Of a stretch of 64,000 nt of DNA, positions 47,901-63,200 are shown one piece after another. Below the pieces are notes generated by a model that worked only from the letters and a program-made list of their open reading frames with translations, did no database searches and was not told where the DNA came from. Position 1 is the stretch's first letter, and every line of letters starts with the position of its first letter. Location of the stretch: NCBI GenBank assembly GCA_949358305.1, contig OX442323.1, positions 186,001-250,000 on the forward strand, written 5' to 3'. Source of the DNA: Strigamia acuminata (Eukaryota; Arthropoda; Chilopoda; Geophilomorpha; Linotaeniidae). Position numbers and translations under genes: made by a program.

Positions 47901-50900
47901 AATGTAAGTTTTAGAAACATCTAACTAATCATTTGGGAGAATAGACTTTTGATCTCATCACAGTTGACTTAGCACAAACACCACAAGACCAATGTCTCTG
48001 AATGTTCAGAAATAGTGTTTAAACCTTAGTAGAAGGCTCCAATGTAAGTTTTAGAAACATCTAACCAATGATTTGGGAGAATAGACTTTTGATCTCATCA
48101 CAGTTGACTTAGCACAAACACCACAAGTCCAATGTCTCTGAATGTTCAGAAATAGTGTTTAAACCTTAGTAGAAGACTCCAATGTAAGTTTTAGAAACAT
48201 CTAACTAATGATTTGGGAGAATAGACTTTTGATCTCATCACAGTTGACTTAGCACAAACACCACAAGACCAATATTTCTGAATGTTCAGAAATAGTGTTT
48301 AAACCTTAGTAGAAGGCTCCAATGTAAGTTTTAGAAACATCTAACTAATGATTTGGGAGAATAGACTTTTGATCTCATCACAGTTGACTTAGCACAAACA
48401 CCACAAGACCAATATTTCTGAATGTTCAGAAATAGTGTTTAAACCTTAGTAGAAGGCTCCAATGTAAGTTTTAGAAACATCTAACTAATGATTTGGGAGA
48501 ATAGACTTTTGATCTCATCACAGTTGACTTAGCACAAACACCACAAGACCAATATTTCTGAATGTTCAGAAATAGTGTTTAAACCTTAGTAGAAGGCTCC
48601 AATGTAAGTTTTAGAAACATCTAACTAATGATTTGGGAGAATAGACTTTTGATCTCATCACAGTTGACTTAGCACAAACACCACAAGTCCAATGTCTCTG
48701 AATGTTCAGAAATAGTGTTTAAACCCTAGTAGAAGCCTTCAATTTAAATTTTAGCAACATCCAAGCACTGATTTGGGAGAATAGACTTTTGATCTCATCA
48801 CAGATGACTTAGCACAAACACCACAAGACCAATGTCTCTGAATGTTCAGAAATAGGGTTTAAACCTTAGTAGAAGGCTCCAATGTAAGTTTTAGAAACAT
48901 CTAACTAATCATTTGGGAGAATAGACTTTTGATCTCATCACAGTTGACTTAGCACAAACACCACAAGACCAATGTCTCTGAATGTTCAGAAATAGTGTTT
49001 AAACCTTAGTAGAAGGCTCCAATGTAAGTTTTAGAAACATCTAACTAATGATTTGGGAGAATAGACTTTTGATCTCATCACAGTTGACTTAGCACAAACA
49101 CCACAAGTCCAATGTCTCTGAATGTTCAGAAATAGTGTTTAAACCCTAGTAGAAGCCTTCAATTTAAATTTTAGCAACATCCAAGCACTGATTTGGGAGA
49201 ATAGACTTTTGATCTCATCACAGATGACTTAGCACAAACACCACAAGACCAATGTCTCTGAATGTTCAGAAACAGGGTTTAAACCTTAGTAGAAGGCTCC
49301 AATGTAAGTTTTAGAAACATCTAACTAATCATTTGGGAGAATAGACTTTTGATCTCATCACAGTTGACTTAGCACAAACACCACAAGACCAATGTCTCTG
49401 AATGTTCAGAAATAGTGTTTAAACCTTAGTAGAAGGCTCCAATGTAAGTTTTAGAAACATCTAACTAATGATTTGGGAGAATAGACTTTTGATCTCATTA
49501 CAGTTGACTTAGCACAAACACCACAAGACCAATATCTCTGAATGTTCAGAAATAGGGTTTAAACCTTAGTAGAAGGCTCCAATGTAAGTTTTAGAAACAT
49601 CTAACTAATGATTTGGGAGAATAGACTTTTGATCTCATCACAGTTGACTTAGCACAAACACCACAAGACCAATATCTCTGAATGTTCAGAAATAGGGTTT
49701 AAACCTTAGTAGAAGGCTCCAATGTAAGTTTTAGAAACATCTAACTAATGATTTGGGAGAATAGACTTTTGATCTCATCACAGTTGACTTAGCACAAACA
49801 CCACAAGACCAATATTTCTGAATGTTCAGAAATAGTGTTTAAACCTTAGTAGAAGGCTCCAATGTAAGTTTTAGAAACATCTAACTAATGATTTGGGAGA
49901 ATAGACTTTTGATCTCATCACAGTTGATTTAGCACAAACACCACAAGTCCAATGTCTCTGAATGTTCAGAAATAGTGTTTAAACCCTAGTAGAAGCCTTC
50001 AATTTAAATTTTAGCAACATCCAAGCACTGATTTGGGAGAATAGACTTTTGATCTCATCACAGATGACTTAGCACAAACACCACAAGACCAATGTCTCTG
50101 AATGTTCAGAAATAGGGTTTAAACCTTAGTAGAAGGCTTCAATGTAAGTTTTAGAAACATCTAACTAATCATTTGGGAGAATAGACTTTTGATCTCATCA
50201 CAGTTGACTTAGCACAAACACCACAAGACCAATGTCTCTGAATGTTCAGAAATAGCGTTTAAACCTTAGTAGAAGGCTCCAATGTAAGTTTTAGAAACAT
50301 CTAACTAATGATTTGGGAGAATAGACTTTTGATCTCATCACAGTTGACTTAGCACAAACACCACAAGACCAATATTTCTGAATGTTCAGAAATAGTGTTT
50401 AAACCTTAGTAGAAGGCTCCAATGTAAGTTTTAGAAACATCTAACCAATGATTTGGGAGAATAGACTTTTGATCTCATCACAGTTGACTTAGCACAAACA
50501 CCACAAGACCAATGTCTCTGAATGTTCAGAAATAGGGTTTAAACCTTAGTAGAAGGCTCCAATGTAAGTTTTAGAAACATCTAACTAATGATTTGGGAGA
50601 ATAGACTTTTGATCTCATCACAGTTGACTTAGCACAAACACCACAAGACCAATGTCTCTGAATGTTCAGAAATAGCGTTTAAACATTAGTAGAAGGCTCC
50701 AATGTAAGTTTTAGAAACATCTAACTAATGATTTGGGAGAATAGACTTTTGATCTCATCACAGTTGACTTAGCACAAACACCACAACACCAATGTTTCTG
50801 AATGTTCAGAAATAGTGTTTAAACCTTAGTAGAAGGCTCCAATGTAAGTTTTAGAAACATCTAACCAATGATTTGGGAGAATAGACTTTTGATCTCATCA

Positions 50901-52208
50901 CAGTTGACTTAGCACAAACACCACAAGTCCAATGTCTCTGAATGTTCAGAAATAGTGTTTAAACCTTAGTAGAAGGCTCCAATGTAAGTTTTAGAAACAT
51001 CTAACTAATGATTTGGGAGAATAGACTTTTGATCTCATCACAGTTGACTTAGCACAAACACCAAAAGACCAATGTTTCTGAATGTTCAGAAATAGTGTTT
51101 AAACCTTAGTAGAAGGCTCCAATGTAAGTTTTAGAAACATCTAACCAATGATTTGGGAGAATAGACTTTTGATCTCATCACAGTTGACTTAGCACAAACA
51201 CCACAAGTCCAATGTCTCTGAATGTTCAGAAATAGTGTTTAAACCTTAGTAGAAGCCTTCAATGTAAGTTTTAGCAACATCCAAGCAATACATTTTGAAA
51301 AAAAAATTTTGAGCTTATTTCACATCGCAGTTGACTTAGCACAAACACCACAAGACCAATGTCTCTGAATGTTCAGAAATAGTGTTTAAACCTTAGTAGA
51401 AAGCTCCAATGTAAGTTTTAGAAACATCTAACTAATGATTTGGGAGAATAGACTTTTGATCTCATCACAGTTGACTTAGCACAAACACCACAAGTCCAAT
51501 GTCTCTGAATGTTCAGAAATAGTGTTTAAACCCTAGTAGAAGCCTTCAATTTAAATTTTAGCAACATCCAAGCACTGATTTGGGAGAATAGACTTTTGAT
51601 CTCATCACAGATGACTTAGCACAAACACCACAAGACCAATGTCTCTGAATGTTCAGAAATAGGGTTTAAACCTTAGTAGAAGGCTCCAATGTAAGTTTTA
51701 GAAACATCTAACTAATCATTTGGGAGAATAGACTTTTGATCTCATCACAGTTGACTTAGCACAAACACCACAAGACCAATGTCTCTAAATGTTCAGAAAT
51801 AGCGTTTAAACATTAGTAGAAGGCTCCAATGTAAGTTTTAGAAACATCTAACTAATGATTTGGGAGAATAGACTTTTGATCTCATCACAGTTGACTTAGC
51901 ACAAACACCACAACACCAATGTTTCTGAATGTTCAGAAATAGTGTTTAAACCTTAGTAGAAGGCTCCAATGTAAGTTTTAGAAACATCTAACCAATGATT
52001 TGGGAGAATAGACTTTTGATCTCATCACAGTTGACTTAGCACAAACACCACAAGTCCAATGTCTCTGAATGTTCAGAAATAGTGTTTAAACCCTAGTAGA
52101 AGCCTTCAATTTAAATTTTAGCAACATCCAAGCACTGATTTGGGAGAATAGACTTTTGATCTCATCACAGATGACTTAGCACAAACACCACAAGACCAAT
52201 GTCTCTGA
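45000..52208. repeat. 13.6-kb duplication, copy 2 (collinear part)
   Basis: Collinear with 31398 onward at an offset of 13602 bp. Beyond the type E at 51222 four more monomers follow copy 1. Near 52069-52208 copy 2 then jumps ahead: only eight ordinary monomers separate types E 51222 and 52489, against 17 between 37620 and 40147, a net loss of nine monomers (1260 bp). From 52636 the sequence again resembles 40294 onward. Copy 2 contains no transposon at its left edge. Confidence 0.82.
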
Positions 52209-52635
52209 ATGTTCAGAAATAATGTTTAAACCTTAGTAGAAGGCTCCAATGTAAGTTTTAGAAACATCTAACTAATGATTTGGGAGAATAGACTTTTGAT
52301 CTCATCACAGTTGACTTAGCACAAACACCAAAAGACCAATGTTTCTGAATGTTCAGAAATAGTGTTTAAACCTTAGTAGAAGGCTCCAATGTAAGTTTTA
52401 GAAACATCTAACCAATGATTTGGGAGAATAGACTTTTGATCTCATCACAGTTGACTTAGCACAAACACCACAAGTCCAATGTCTCTGAATGTTCAGAAAT
52501 AGTGTTTAAACCTTAGTAGAAGCCTTCAATGTAAGTTTTAGCAACATCCAAGCAATACATTTTGAAAAAAAAATTTTGAGCTTATTTCACATCGCAGTTG
52601 ACTTAGCACAAACACCACAAGACCAATGTCTCTGA

Positions 52636-55600
52636 ATGTTCAGAAATAGTGTTTAAACCTTAGTAGAAAGCTCCAATGTAAGTTTTAGAAACATCTAACT
52701 AATGATTTGGGAGAATAGATTTTTGATCTCATCACAGTTGACTTAGCACAAACACCACAAGTCCAATGTCTCTGAATGTTCAGAAATAGTGTTTAAACCC
52801 TAGTAGAAGCCTTCAATTTAAATTTTAGCAACATCCAAGCACTGATTTGGGAGAATAGACTTTTGATCTCATCACAGATGACTTAGCACAAACACCACAA
52901 GACCAATGTCTCTGAATGTTCAGAAATAGGGTTTAAACCTTAGTAGAAGGCTCCAATGTAAGTTTTAGAAACATCTAACTAATCATTTGGGAGAATAGAC
53001 TTTTGATCTCATCACAGTTGACTTAGCACAAACACCACAAGACCAATGTCTCTAAATGTTCAGAAATAGCGTTTAAACATTAGTAGAAGGCTCCAATGTA
53101 AGTTTTAGAAACATCTAACTAATGATTTGGGAGAATAGACTTTTGATCTCATCACAGTTGACTTAGCACAAACACCACAACACCAATGTTTCTGAATGTT
53201 CAGAAATAGTGTTTAAACCGTAGTAGAAGGCTCCAATGTAAGTTTTAGAAACATCTAACCAATGATTTGGGAGAATAGACTTTTGATCTCATCACAGTTG
53301 ACTTAGCACAAACACCACAAGTCCAATGTCTCTGAATGTTCAGAAATAGTGTTTAAACCTTAGTAGAAGGCTCCAATGTAAGTTTTAGAAACATCTAACT
53401 AATGATTTGGGAGAATAGACTTTTGATCTCATCACAGTTGACTTAGCACAAACACCACAAGACCAATATTTCTGAATGTTCAGAAATAGTGTTTAAACCT
53501 TAGTAGAAGGCTCCAATGTAAGTTTTAGAAACATCTAACTAATGATTTGGGAGAATAGACTTTTGATCTCATCACAGTTGACTTAGCACAAACACCACAA
53601 GTCCAATGTCTCTGAATGTTCAGAAATAGTGTTTAAACCCTAGTAGAAGCCTTCAATTTAAATTTTAGCAACATCCAAGCACTGATTTGGGAGAATAGAC
53701 TTTTGATCTCATCACAGATGACTTAGCACAAACACCACAAGACCAATGTCTCTGAATGTTCAGAAATAGGGTTTAAACCTTAGTAGAAGGCTCCAATGTA
53801 AGTTTTAGAAACATCTAACTAATCATTTGGGAGAATAGACTTTTGATCTCATCACAGTTGACTTAGCACAAACACCACAAGACCAATGTCTCTAAATGTT
53901 CAGAAATAGCGTTTAAACATTAGTAGAAGGCTCCAATGTAAGTTTTAGAAACATCTAACTAATGATTTGGGAGAATAGACTTTTGATCTCATCACAGTTG
54001 ACTTAGCACAAACACCACAACACCAATGTTTCTGAATGTTCAGAAATAGTGTTTAAACCGTAGTAGAAGGCTCCAATGTAAGTTTTAGAAACATCTAACC
54101 AATGATTTGGGAGAATAGACTTTTGATCTCATCACAGTTGACTTAGCACAAACACCACAAGTCCAATGTCTCTGAATGTTCAGAAATAGTGTTTAAACCT
54201 TAGTAGAAGGCTCCAATGTAAGTTTTAGAAACATCTAACTAATGATTTGGGAGAATAGACTTTTGATCTCATCACAGTTGACTTAGCACAAACACCACAA
54301 GACCAATATTTCTGAATGTTCAGAAATAGTGTTTAAACCTTAGTAGAAGGCTCCAATGTAAGTTTTAGAAACATCTAACTAATGATTTGGGAGAATAGAC
54401 TTTTGATCTCATCACAGTTGACTTAGCACAAACACCACAAGTCCAATGTCTCTGAATGTTCAGAAATAGTGTTTAAACCCTAGTAGAAGCCTTCAATTTA
54501 AATTTTAGCAACATCCAAGCACTGATTTGGGAGAATAGACTTTTGATCTCATCACAGATGACTTAGCACAAACACCACAAGACCAATGTCTCTGAATGTT
54601 CAGAAATAGGGTTTAAACCTTAGTAGAAGGCTCCAATGTAAGTTTTAGAAACATCTAACTAATCATTTGGGAGAATAGACTTTTGATCTCATCACAGTTG
54701 ACTTAGCACAAACACCACAAGACCAATGTCTCTGAATGTTCAGAAATAGTGTTTAAACCTTAGTAGAAGGCTCCAATGTAAGTTTTAGAAACATCTAACT
54801 AATGATTTGGGAGAATAGACTTTTGATCTCATCACAGTTGACTTAGCACAAACACCACAAGTCCAATGTCTCTGAATGTTCAGAAATAGTGTTTAAACCC
54901 TAGTAGAAGCCTTCAATTTAAATTTTAGCAACATCCAAGCACTGATTTGGGAGAATAGACTTTTGATCTCATCACAGATGACTTAGCACAAACACCACAA
55001 GACCAATGTCTCTGAATGTTCAGAAATAGGGTTTAAACCTTAGTAGAAGGCTCCAATGTAAGTTTTAGAAACATCTAACTAATCATTTGGGAGAATAGAC
55101 TTTTGATCTCATCACAGTTGACTTAGCACAAACATCACAAGACCAATGTCTCTGAATGTTCAGAAATAGTGTTTAAACCTTAGTAGAAGGCTCCAATGTA
55201 AGTTTTAGAAACATCTAACCAATGATTTGGGAGAATAGACTTTTGATCTCATCACAGTTGACTTAGCACAAACACCACAAGTCCAATGTCTCTGAATGTT
55301 CAGAAATAGTGTTTAAACCTTAGTAGAAGACTCCAATGTAAGTTTTAGAAACATCTAACTAATGATTTGGGAGAATAGACTTTTGATCTCATCACAGTTG
55401 ACTTAGCACAAACACCACAAGACCAATATTTCTGAATGTTCAGAAATAGTGTTTAAACCTTAGTAGAAGGCTCCAATGTAAGTTTTAGAAACATCTAACT
55501 AATGATTTGGGAGAATAGACTTTTGATCTCATCACAGTTGACTTAGCACAAACACCACAAGACCAATATTTCTGAATGTTCAGAAATAGTGTTTAAACCT

Positions 55601-58600
55601 TAGTAGAAGGCTCCAATGTAAGTTTTAGAAACATCTAACTAATGATTTGGGAGAATAGACTTTTGATCTCATCACAGTTGACTTAGCACAAACACCACAA
55701 GACCAATATTTCTGAATGTTCAGAAATAGTGTTTAAACCTTAGTAGAAGGCTCCAATGTAAGTTTTAGAAACATCTAACTAATGATTTGGGAGAATAGAC
55801 TTTTGATCTCATCACAGTTGACTTAGCACAAACACCACAAGTCCAATGTCTCTGAATGTTCAGAAATAGTGTTTAAACCCTAGTAGAAGCCTTCAATTTA
55901 AATTTTAGCAACATCCAAGCACTGATTTGGGAGAATAGACTTTTGATCTCATCACAGATGACTTAGCACAAACACCACAAGACCAATGTCTCTGAATGTT
56001 CAGAAATAGGGTTTAAACCTTAGTAGAAGGCTCCAATGTAAGTTTTAGAAACATCTAACTAATCATTTGGGAGAATAGACTTTTGATCTCATCACAGTTG
56101 ACTTAGCACAAACACCACAAGACCAATGTCTCTGAATGTTCAGAAATAGTGTTTAAACCTTAGTAGAAGGCTCCAATGTAAGTTTTAGAAACATCTAACT
56201 AATGATTTGGGAGAATAGACTTTTGATCTCATCACAGTTGACTTAGCACAAACACCACAAGTCCAATGTCTCTGAATGTTCAGAAATAGTGTTTAAACCC
56301 TAGTAGAAGCCTTCAATTTAAATTTTAGCAACATCCAAGCACTGATTTGGGAGAATAGACTTTTGATCTCATCACAGATGACTTAGCACAAACACCACAA
56401 GACTAATGTCTCTGAATGTTCAGAAATAGGGTTTAAACCTTAGTAGAAGACTCCAATGTAAGTTTTAGAAACATCTAACTAATGATTTGGGAGAATAGAC
56501 TTTTGATCTGATCACAGTTGACTTAGCACAAACACCACAAGACCAATATCTCTGAATGTTCAGAAATAGGGTTTAAACCTTAGTAGAAGGCTCCAATGTA
56601 AGTTTTAGAAACATCTAACTAATGATTTGGGAGAATAGACTTTTGATCTCATCACAGTTGACTTAGCACAAACACCACAAGACCAATATCTCTGAATGTT
56701 CAGAAATAGGGTTTAAACCTTAGTAGAAGGCTCCAATGTAAGTTTTAGAAACATCTAACCAATGATTTGGGAGAATAGACTTTTGATCTCATCACAGTTG
56801 ACTTAGCACAAACACCACAAGACCAATATTTCTGAATGTTCAGAAATAGTGTTTAAACCTTAGTAGAAGGCTCCAATGTAAGTTTTAGAAACATCTAACC
56901 AATGATTTGGGAGAATAGACTTTTGATCTCATCACAGTTGACTTAGCACAAACACCACAAGACCAATGTCTCTGAATGTTCAGAAATAGGGTTTAAACCT
57001 TAGTAGAAGGCTCCAATGTAAGTTTTAGAAACATCTAACTAATGATTTGGGAGAATAGACTTTTGATCTCATCACAGTTGACTTAGCACAAACACCACAA
57101 GACCAATGTCTCTGAATGTTCAGAAATAGCGTTTAAACATTAGTAGAAGGCTCCAATGTAAGTTTTAGAAACATCTAACTAATGATTTGGGAGAATAGAC
57201 TTTTGATCTCATCACAGTTGACTTAGCACAAACACCACAACACCAATGTTTCTGAATGTTCAGAAATAGTGTTTAAACCTTAGTAGAAGGCTCCAATGTA
57301 AGTTTTAGAAACATCTAACCAATGATTTGGGAGAATAGACTTTTGATCTCATCACAGTTGACTTAGCACAAACACCACAAGACCAATGTCTCTGAATGTT
57401 CAGAAATAGTGTTTAAACCTTAGTAGAAGGCTCCAATGTAAGTTTTAGAAACATCTAACTAATGATTTGGGAGAATAGACTTTTGATCTCATCACAGTTG
57501 ATTTAGCACAAACACCACAAGTCCAATGTCTCTGAATGTTCAGAAATAGTGTTTAAACCCTAGTAGAAGCCTTCAATTTAAATTTTAGCAACATCCAAGC
57601 ACTGATTTGGGAGAATAGACTTTTGATCTCATCACAGATGACTTAGCACAAACACCACAAGACCAATGTCTCTGAATGTTCAGAAATAGGGTTTAAACCT
57701 TAGTAGAAGGCTCCAATGTAAGTTTTAGAAACATCTAACTAATCATTTGGGAGAATAGACTTTTGATCTCATCACAGTTGACTTAGCACAAACACCACAA
57801 GACCAATGTCTCTGAATGTTCAGAAATAGCGTTTAAACCTTAGTAGAAGGCTCCAATGTAAGTTTTAGAAACATCTAACTAATGATTTGGGAGAATAGAC
57901 TTTTGATCTCATCACAGTTGACTTAGCACAAACACCACAACACCAATGTTTCTGAATGTTCAGAAATAGTGTTTAAACCTTAGTAGAAGGCTCTAATGTA
58001 AGTTTTAGAAACATCTAACCAATGATTTGGGAGAATAGACTTTTGATCTCATCACAGTTGACTTAGCACAAACACCACAAGACCAATATTTCTGAATGTT
58101 CAGAAATAGTGTTTAAACCTTAGTAGAAGGCTCCAATGTAAGTTTTAGAAACATCTAACCAATGATTTGGGAGAATAGACTTTTGATCTCATCACAGTTG
58201 ACTTAGCACAAACACCACAAGACCAATGTCTCTGAATGTTCAGAAATAGGGTTTAAACCTTAGTAGAAGGCTCCAATGTAAGTTTTAGAAACATCTAACT
58301 AATGATTTGGGAGAATAGACTTTTGATCTCATCACAGTTGACTTAGCACAAACACCACAAGACCAATGTCTCTGAATGTTCAGAAATAGCGTTTAAACAT
58401 TAGTAGAAGGCTCCAATGTAAGTTTTAGAAACATCTAACTAATGATTTGGGAGAATAGACTTTTGATCTCATCACAGTTGACTTAGCACAAACACCACAA
58501 CACCAATGTTTCTGAATGTTCAGAAATAGTGTTTAAACCTTAGTAGAAGGCTCCAATGTAAGTTTTAGAAACATCTAACCAATGATTTGGGAGAATAGAC

Positions 58601-59082
58601 TTTTGATCTCATCACAGTTGACTTAGCACAAACACCACAAGTACAATGTCTCTGAATGTTCAGAAATAATGTTTAAACCTTAGTAGAAGGCTCCAATGTA
58701 AGTTTTAGAAACATCTAACTAATGATTTGGGAGAATAGACTTTTGATCTCATCACAGTTGACTTAGCACAAACACCAAAAGACCAATGTTTCTGAATGTT
58801 CAGAAATAGTGTTTAAACCTTAGTAGAAGGCTCCAATGTAAGTTTTAGAAACATCTAACCAATGATTTGGGAGAATAGACTTTTGATCTCATCACAGTTG
58901 ACTTAGCACAAACACCACAAGTCCAATGTCTCTGAATGTTCAGAAATAGTGTTTAAACCTTAGTAGAAGCCTTCAATGTAAGTTTTAGCAACATCCAAGC
59001 AATACATTTTGAAAAAAAAATTTTGAGCTTATTTCACATCGCAGTTGACTTAGCACAAACACCACAAGACCAATGTCTCTGA
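52636..59082. repeat. Repeat domain opening with the ATAGATTTTTG monomer
   Basis: Opens with a monomer having AAAGCTCC and ATAGATTTTTG instead of ATAGACTTTTG, also present at 40294, 59083 and 60203. It is followed by type D, a TAGGG/CTAATCATT monomer and a CTCTAAATG monomer. Six monomers (840 bp) are duplicated in tandem relative to the 40294 copy: CTCTAAATG recurs near 53051 and 53891, and AAACCGTAG near 53217 and 54057. The domain closes with the type E at 58936. Confidence 0.75.
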
Positions 59083-60202
59083 ATGTTCAGAAATAGTGTT
59101 TAAACCTTAGTAGAAAGCTCCAATGTAAGTTTTAGAAACATCTAACTAATGATTTGGGAGAATAGATTTTTGATCTCATCACAGTTGACTTAGCACAAAC
59201 ACCACAAGTCCAATGTCTCTGAATGTTCAGAAATAGTGTTTAAACCCTAGTAGAAGCCTTCAATTTAAATTTTAGCAACATCCAAGCACTGATTTGGGAG
59301 AATAGACTTTTGATCTCATCACAGATGACTTAGCACAAACACCACAAGACCAATGTCTCTGAATGTTCAGAAATAGGGTTTAAACCTTAGTAGAAGGCTC
59401 CAATGTAAGTTTTAGAAACATCTAACTAATCATTTGGGAGAATAGACTTTTGATCTCATCACAGTTGACTTAGCACAAACACCACAACACCAATGTTTCT
59501 GAATGTTCAGAAATAGTGTTTAAACCTTAGTAGAAGGCTCTAATGTAAGTTTTAGAAACATCTAACCAATGATTTGGGAGAATAGACTTTTGATCTCATC
59601 ACAGTTGACTTAGCACAAACACCACAAGACCAATATTTCTGAATGTTCAGAAATAGTGTTTAAACCTTAGTAGAAGGCTCCAATGTAAGTTTTAGAAACA
59701 TCTAACCAATGATTTGGGAGAATAGACTTTTGATCTCATCACAGTTGACTTAGCACAAACACCACAAGACCAATGTCTCTGAATGTTCAGAAATAGGGTT
59801 TAAACCTTAGTAGAAGGCTCCAATGTAAGTTTTAGAAACATCTAACTAATGATTTGGGAGAATAGACTTTTGATCTCATCACAGTTGACTTAGCACAAAC
59901 ACCACAAGACCAATGTCTCTGAATGTTCAGAAATAGCGTTTAAACATTAGTAGAAGGCTCCAATGTAAGTTTTAGAAACATCTAACTAATGATTTGGGAG
60001 AATAGACTTTTGATCTCATCACAGTTGACTTAGCACAAACACCAAAAGACCAATGTTTCTGAATGTTCAGAAATAGTGTTTAAACCTTAGTAGAAGGCTC
60101 CAATGTAAGTTTTAGAAACATCTAACCAATGATTTGGGAGAATAGACTTTTGATCTCATCACAGTTGACTTAGCACAAACACCACAAGACCAATGTCTCT
60201 GA

Positions 60203-63200
60203 ATGTTCAGAAATAGTGTTTAAACCTTAGTAGAAAGCTCCAATGTAAGTTTTAGAAACATCTAACTAATGATTTGGGAGAATAGATTTTTGATCTCATC
60301 ACAGTTGACTTAGCACAAACACCACAAGTCCAATGTCTCTGAATGTTCAGAAATAGTGTTTAAACCCTAGTAGAAGCCTTCAATTTAAATTTTAGCAACA
60401 TCCAAGCACTGATTTGGGAGAATAGACTTTTGATCTCATCACAGATGACTTAGCACAAACACCACAAGACCAATGTCTCTGAATGTTCAGAAATAGGGTT
60501 TAAACCTTAGTAGAAGGCTCCAATGTAAGTTTTAGAAACATCTAACTAATCATTTGGGAGAATAGACTTTTGATCTCATCACAGTTGACTTAGCACAAAC
60601 ACCACAAGACCAATGTCTCTAAATGTTCAGAAATAGCGTTTAAACATTAGTAGAAGGCTCCAATGTAAGTTTTAGAAACATCTAACTAATGATTTGGGAG
60701 AATAGACTTTTGATCTCATCACAGTTGACTTAGCACAAACACCACAACACCAATGTTTCTGAATGTTCAGAAATAGTGTTTAAACCGTAGTAGAAGGCTC
60801 CAATGTAAGTTTTAGAAACATCTAACCAATGATTTGGGAGAATAGACTTTTGATCTCATCACAGTTGACTTAGCACAAACACCACAAGTCCAATGTCTCT
60901 GAATGTTCAGAAATAGTGTTTAAACCTTAGTAGAAGGCTCCAATGTAAGTTTTAGAAACATCTAACTAATGATTTGGGAGAATAGACTTTTGATCTCATC
61001 ACAGTTGACTTAGCACAAACACCACAAGACCAATATTTCTGAATGTTCAGAAATAGTGTTTAAACCTTAGTAGAAGGCTCCAATGTAAGTTTTAGAAACA
61101 TCTAACTAATGATTTGGGAGAATAGACTTTTGATCTCATCACAGTTGACTTAGCACAAACACCACAAGTCCAATGTCTCTGAATGTTCAGAAATAGTGTT
61201 TAAACCCTAGTAGAAGCCTTCAATTTAAATTTTAGCAACATCCAAGCACTGATTTGGGAGAATAGACTTTTGATCTCATCACAGATGACTTAGCACAAAC
61301 ACCACAAGACCAATGTCTCTGAATGTTCAGAAATAGGGTTTAAACCTTAGTAGAAGGCTCCAATGTAAGTTTTAGAAACATCTAACTAATCATTTGGGAG
61401 AATAGACTTTTGATCTCATCACAGTTGACTTAGCACAAACACCACAAGACCAATGTCTCTGAATGTTCAGAAATAGTGTTTAAACCTTAGTAGAAGGCTC
61501 CAATGTAAGTTTTAGAAACATCTAACTAATGATTTGGGAGAATAGACTTTTGATCTCATCACAGTTGACTTAGCACAAACACCACAAGTCCAATGTCTCT
61601 GAATGTTCAGAAATAGTGTTTAAACCCTAGTAGAAGCCTTCAATTTAAATTTTAGCAACATCCAAGCACTGATTTGGGAGAATAGACTTTTGATCTCATC
61701 ACAGATGACTTAGCACAAACACCACAAGACCAATGTCTCTGAATGTTCAGAAATAGGGTTTAAACCTTAGTAGAAGGCTCCAATGTAAGTTTTAGAAACA
61801 TCTAACTAATCATTTGGGAGAATAGACTTTTGATCTCATCACAGTTGACTTAGCACAAACATCACAAGACCAATGTCTCTGAATGTTCAGAAATAGTGTT
61901 TAAACCTTAGTAGAAGGCTCCAATGTAAGTTTTAGAAACATCTAACCAATGATTTGGGAGAATAGACTTTTGATCTCATCACAGTTGACTTAGCACAAAC
62001 ACCACAAGTCCAATGTCTCTGAATGTTCAGAAATAGTGTTTAAACCCTAGTAGAAGCCTTCAATTTAAATTTTAGCAACATCCAAGCACTGATTTGGGAG
62101 AATAGACTTTTGATCTCATCACAGATGACTTAGCACAAACACCACAAGACCAATGTCTCTGAATGTTCAGAAATAGGGTTTAAACCTTAGTAGAAGGCTC
62201 CAATGTAAGTTTTAGAAACATCTAACTAATCATTTGGGAGAATAGACTTTTGATCTCATCACAGTTGACTTAGCACAAACATCACAAGACCAATGTCTCT
62301 GAATGTTCAGAAATAGTGTTTAAACCTTAGTAGAAGGCTCCAATGTAAGTTTTAGAAACATCTAACCAATGATTTGGGAGAATAGACTTTTGATCTCATC
62401 ACAGTTGACTTAGCACAAACACCACAAGTCCAATGTCTCTGAATGTTCAGAAATAGTGTTTAAACCTTAGTAGAAGACTCCAATGTAAGTTTTAGAAACA
62501 TCTAACTAATGATTTGGGAGAATAGACTTTTGATCTCATCACAGTTGACTTAGCACAAACACCACAAGACCAATATTTCTGAATGTTCAGAAATAGTGTT
62601 TAAACCTTAGTAGAAGGCTCCAATGTAAGTTTTAGAAACATCTAACTAATGATTTGGGAGAATAGACTTTTGATCTCATCACAGTTGACTTAGCACAAAC
62701 ACCACAAGACCAATATTTCTGAATGTTCAGAAATAGTGTTTAAACCTTAGTAGAAGGCTCCAATGTAAGTTTTAGAAACATCTAACTAATGATTTGGGAG
62801 AATAGACTTTTGATCTCATCACAGTTGACTTAGCACAAACACCACAAGTCCAATGTCTCTGAATGTTCAGAAATAGTGTTTAAACCCTAGTAGAAGCCTT
62901 CAATTTAAATTTTAGCAACATCCAAGCACTGATTTGGGAGAATAGACTTTTGATCTCATCACAGATGACTTAGCACAAACACCACAAGACCAATATCTCT
63001 GAATGTTCAGAAATAGGGTTTAAACCTTAGTAGAAGGCTCCAATGTAAGTTTTAGAAACATCTAACTAATCATTTGGGAGAATAGACTTTTGATCTCATC
63101 ACAGTTGACTTAGCACAAACACCACAAGACCAATGTCTCTGAATGTTCAGAAATAGTGTTTAAACCTTAGTAGAAGGCTCCAATGTAAGTTTTAGAAACA

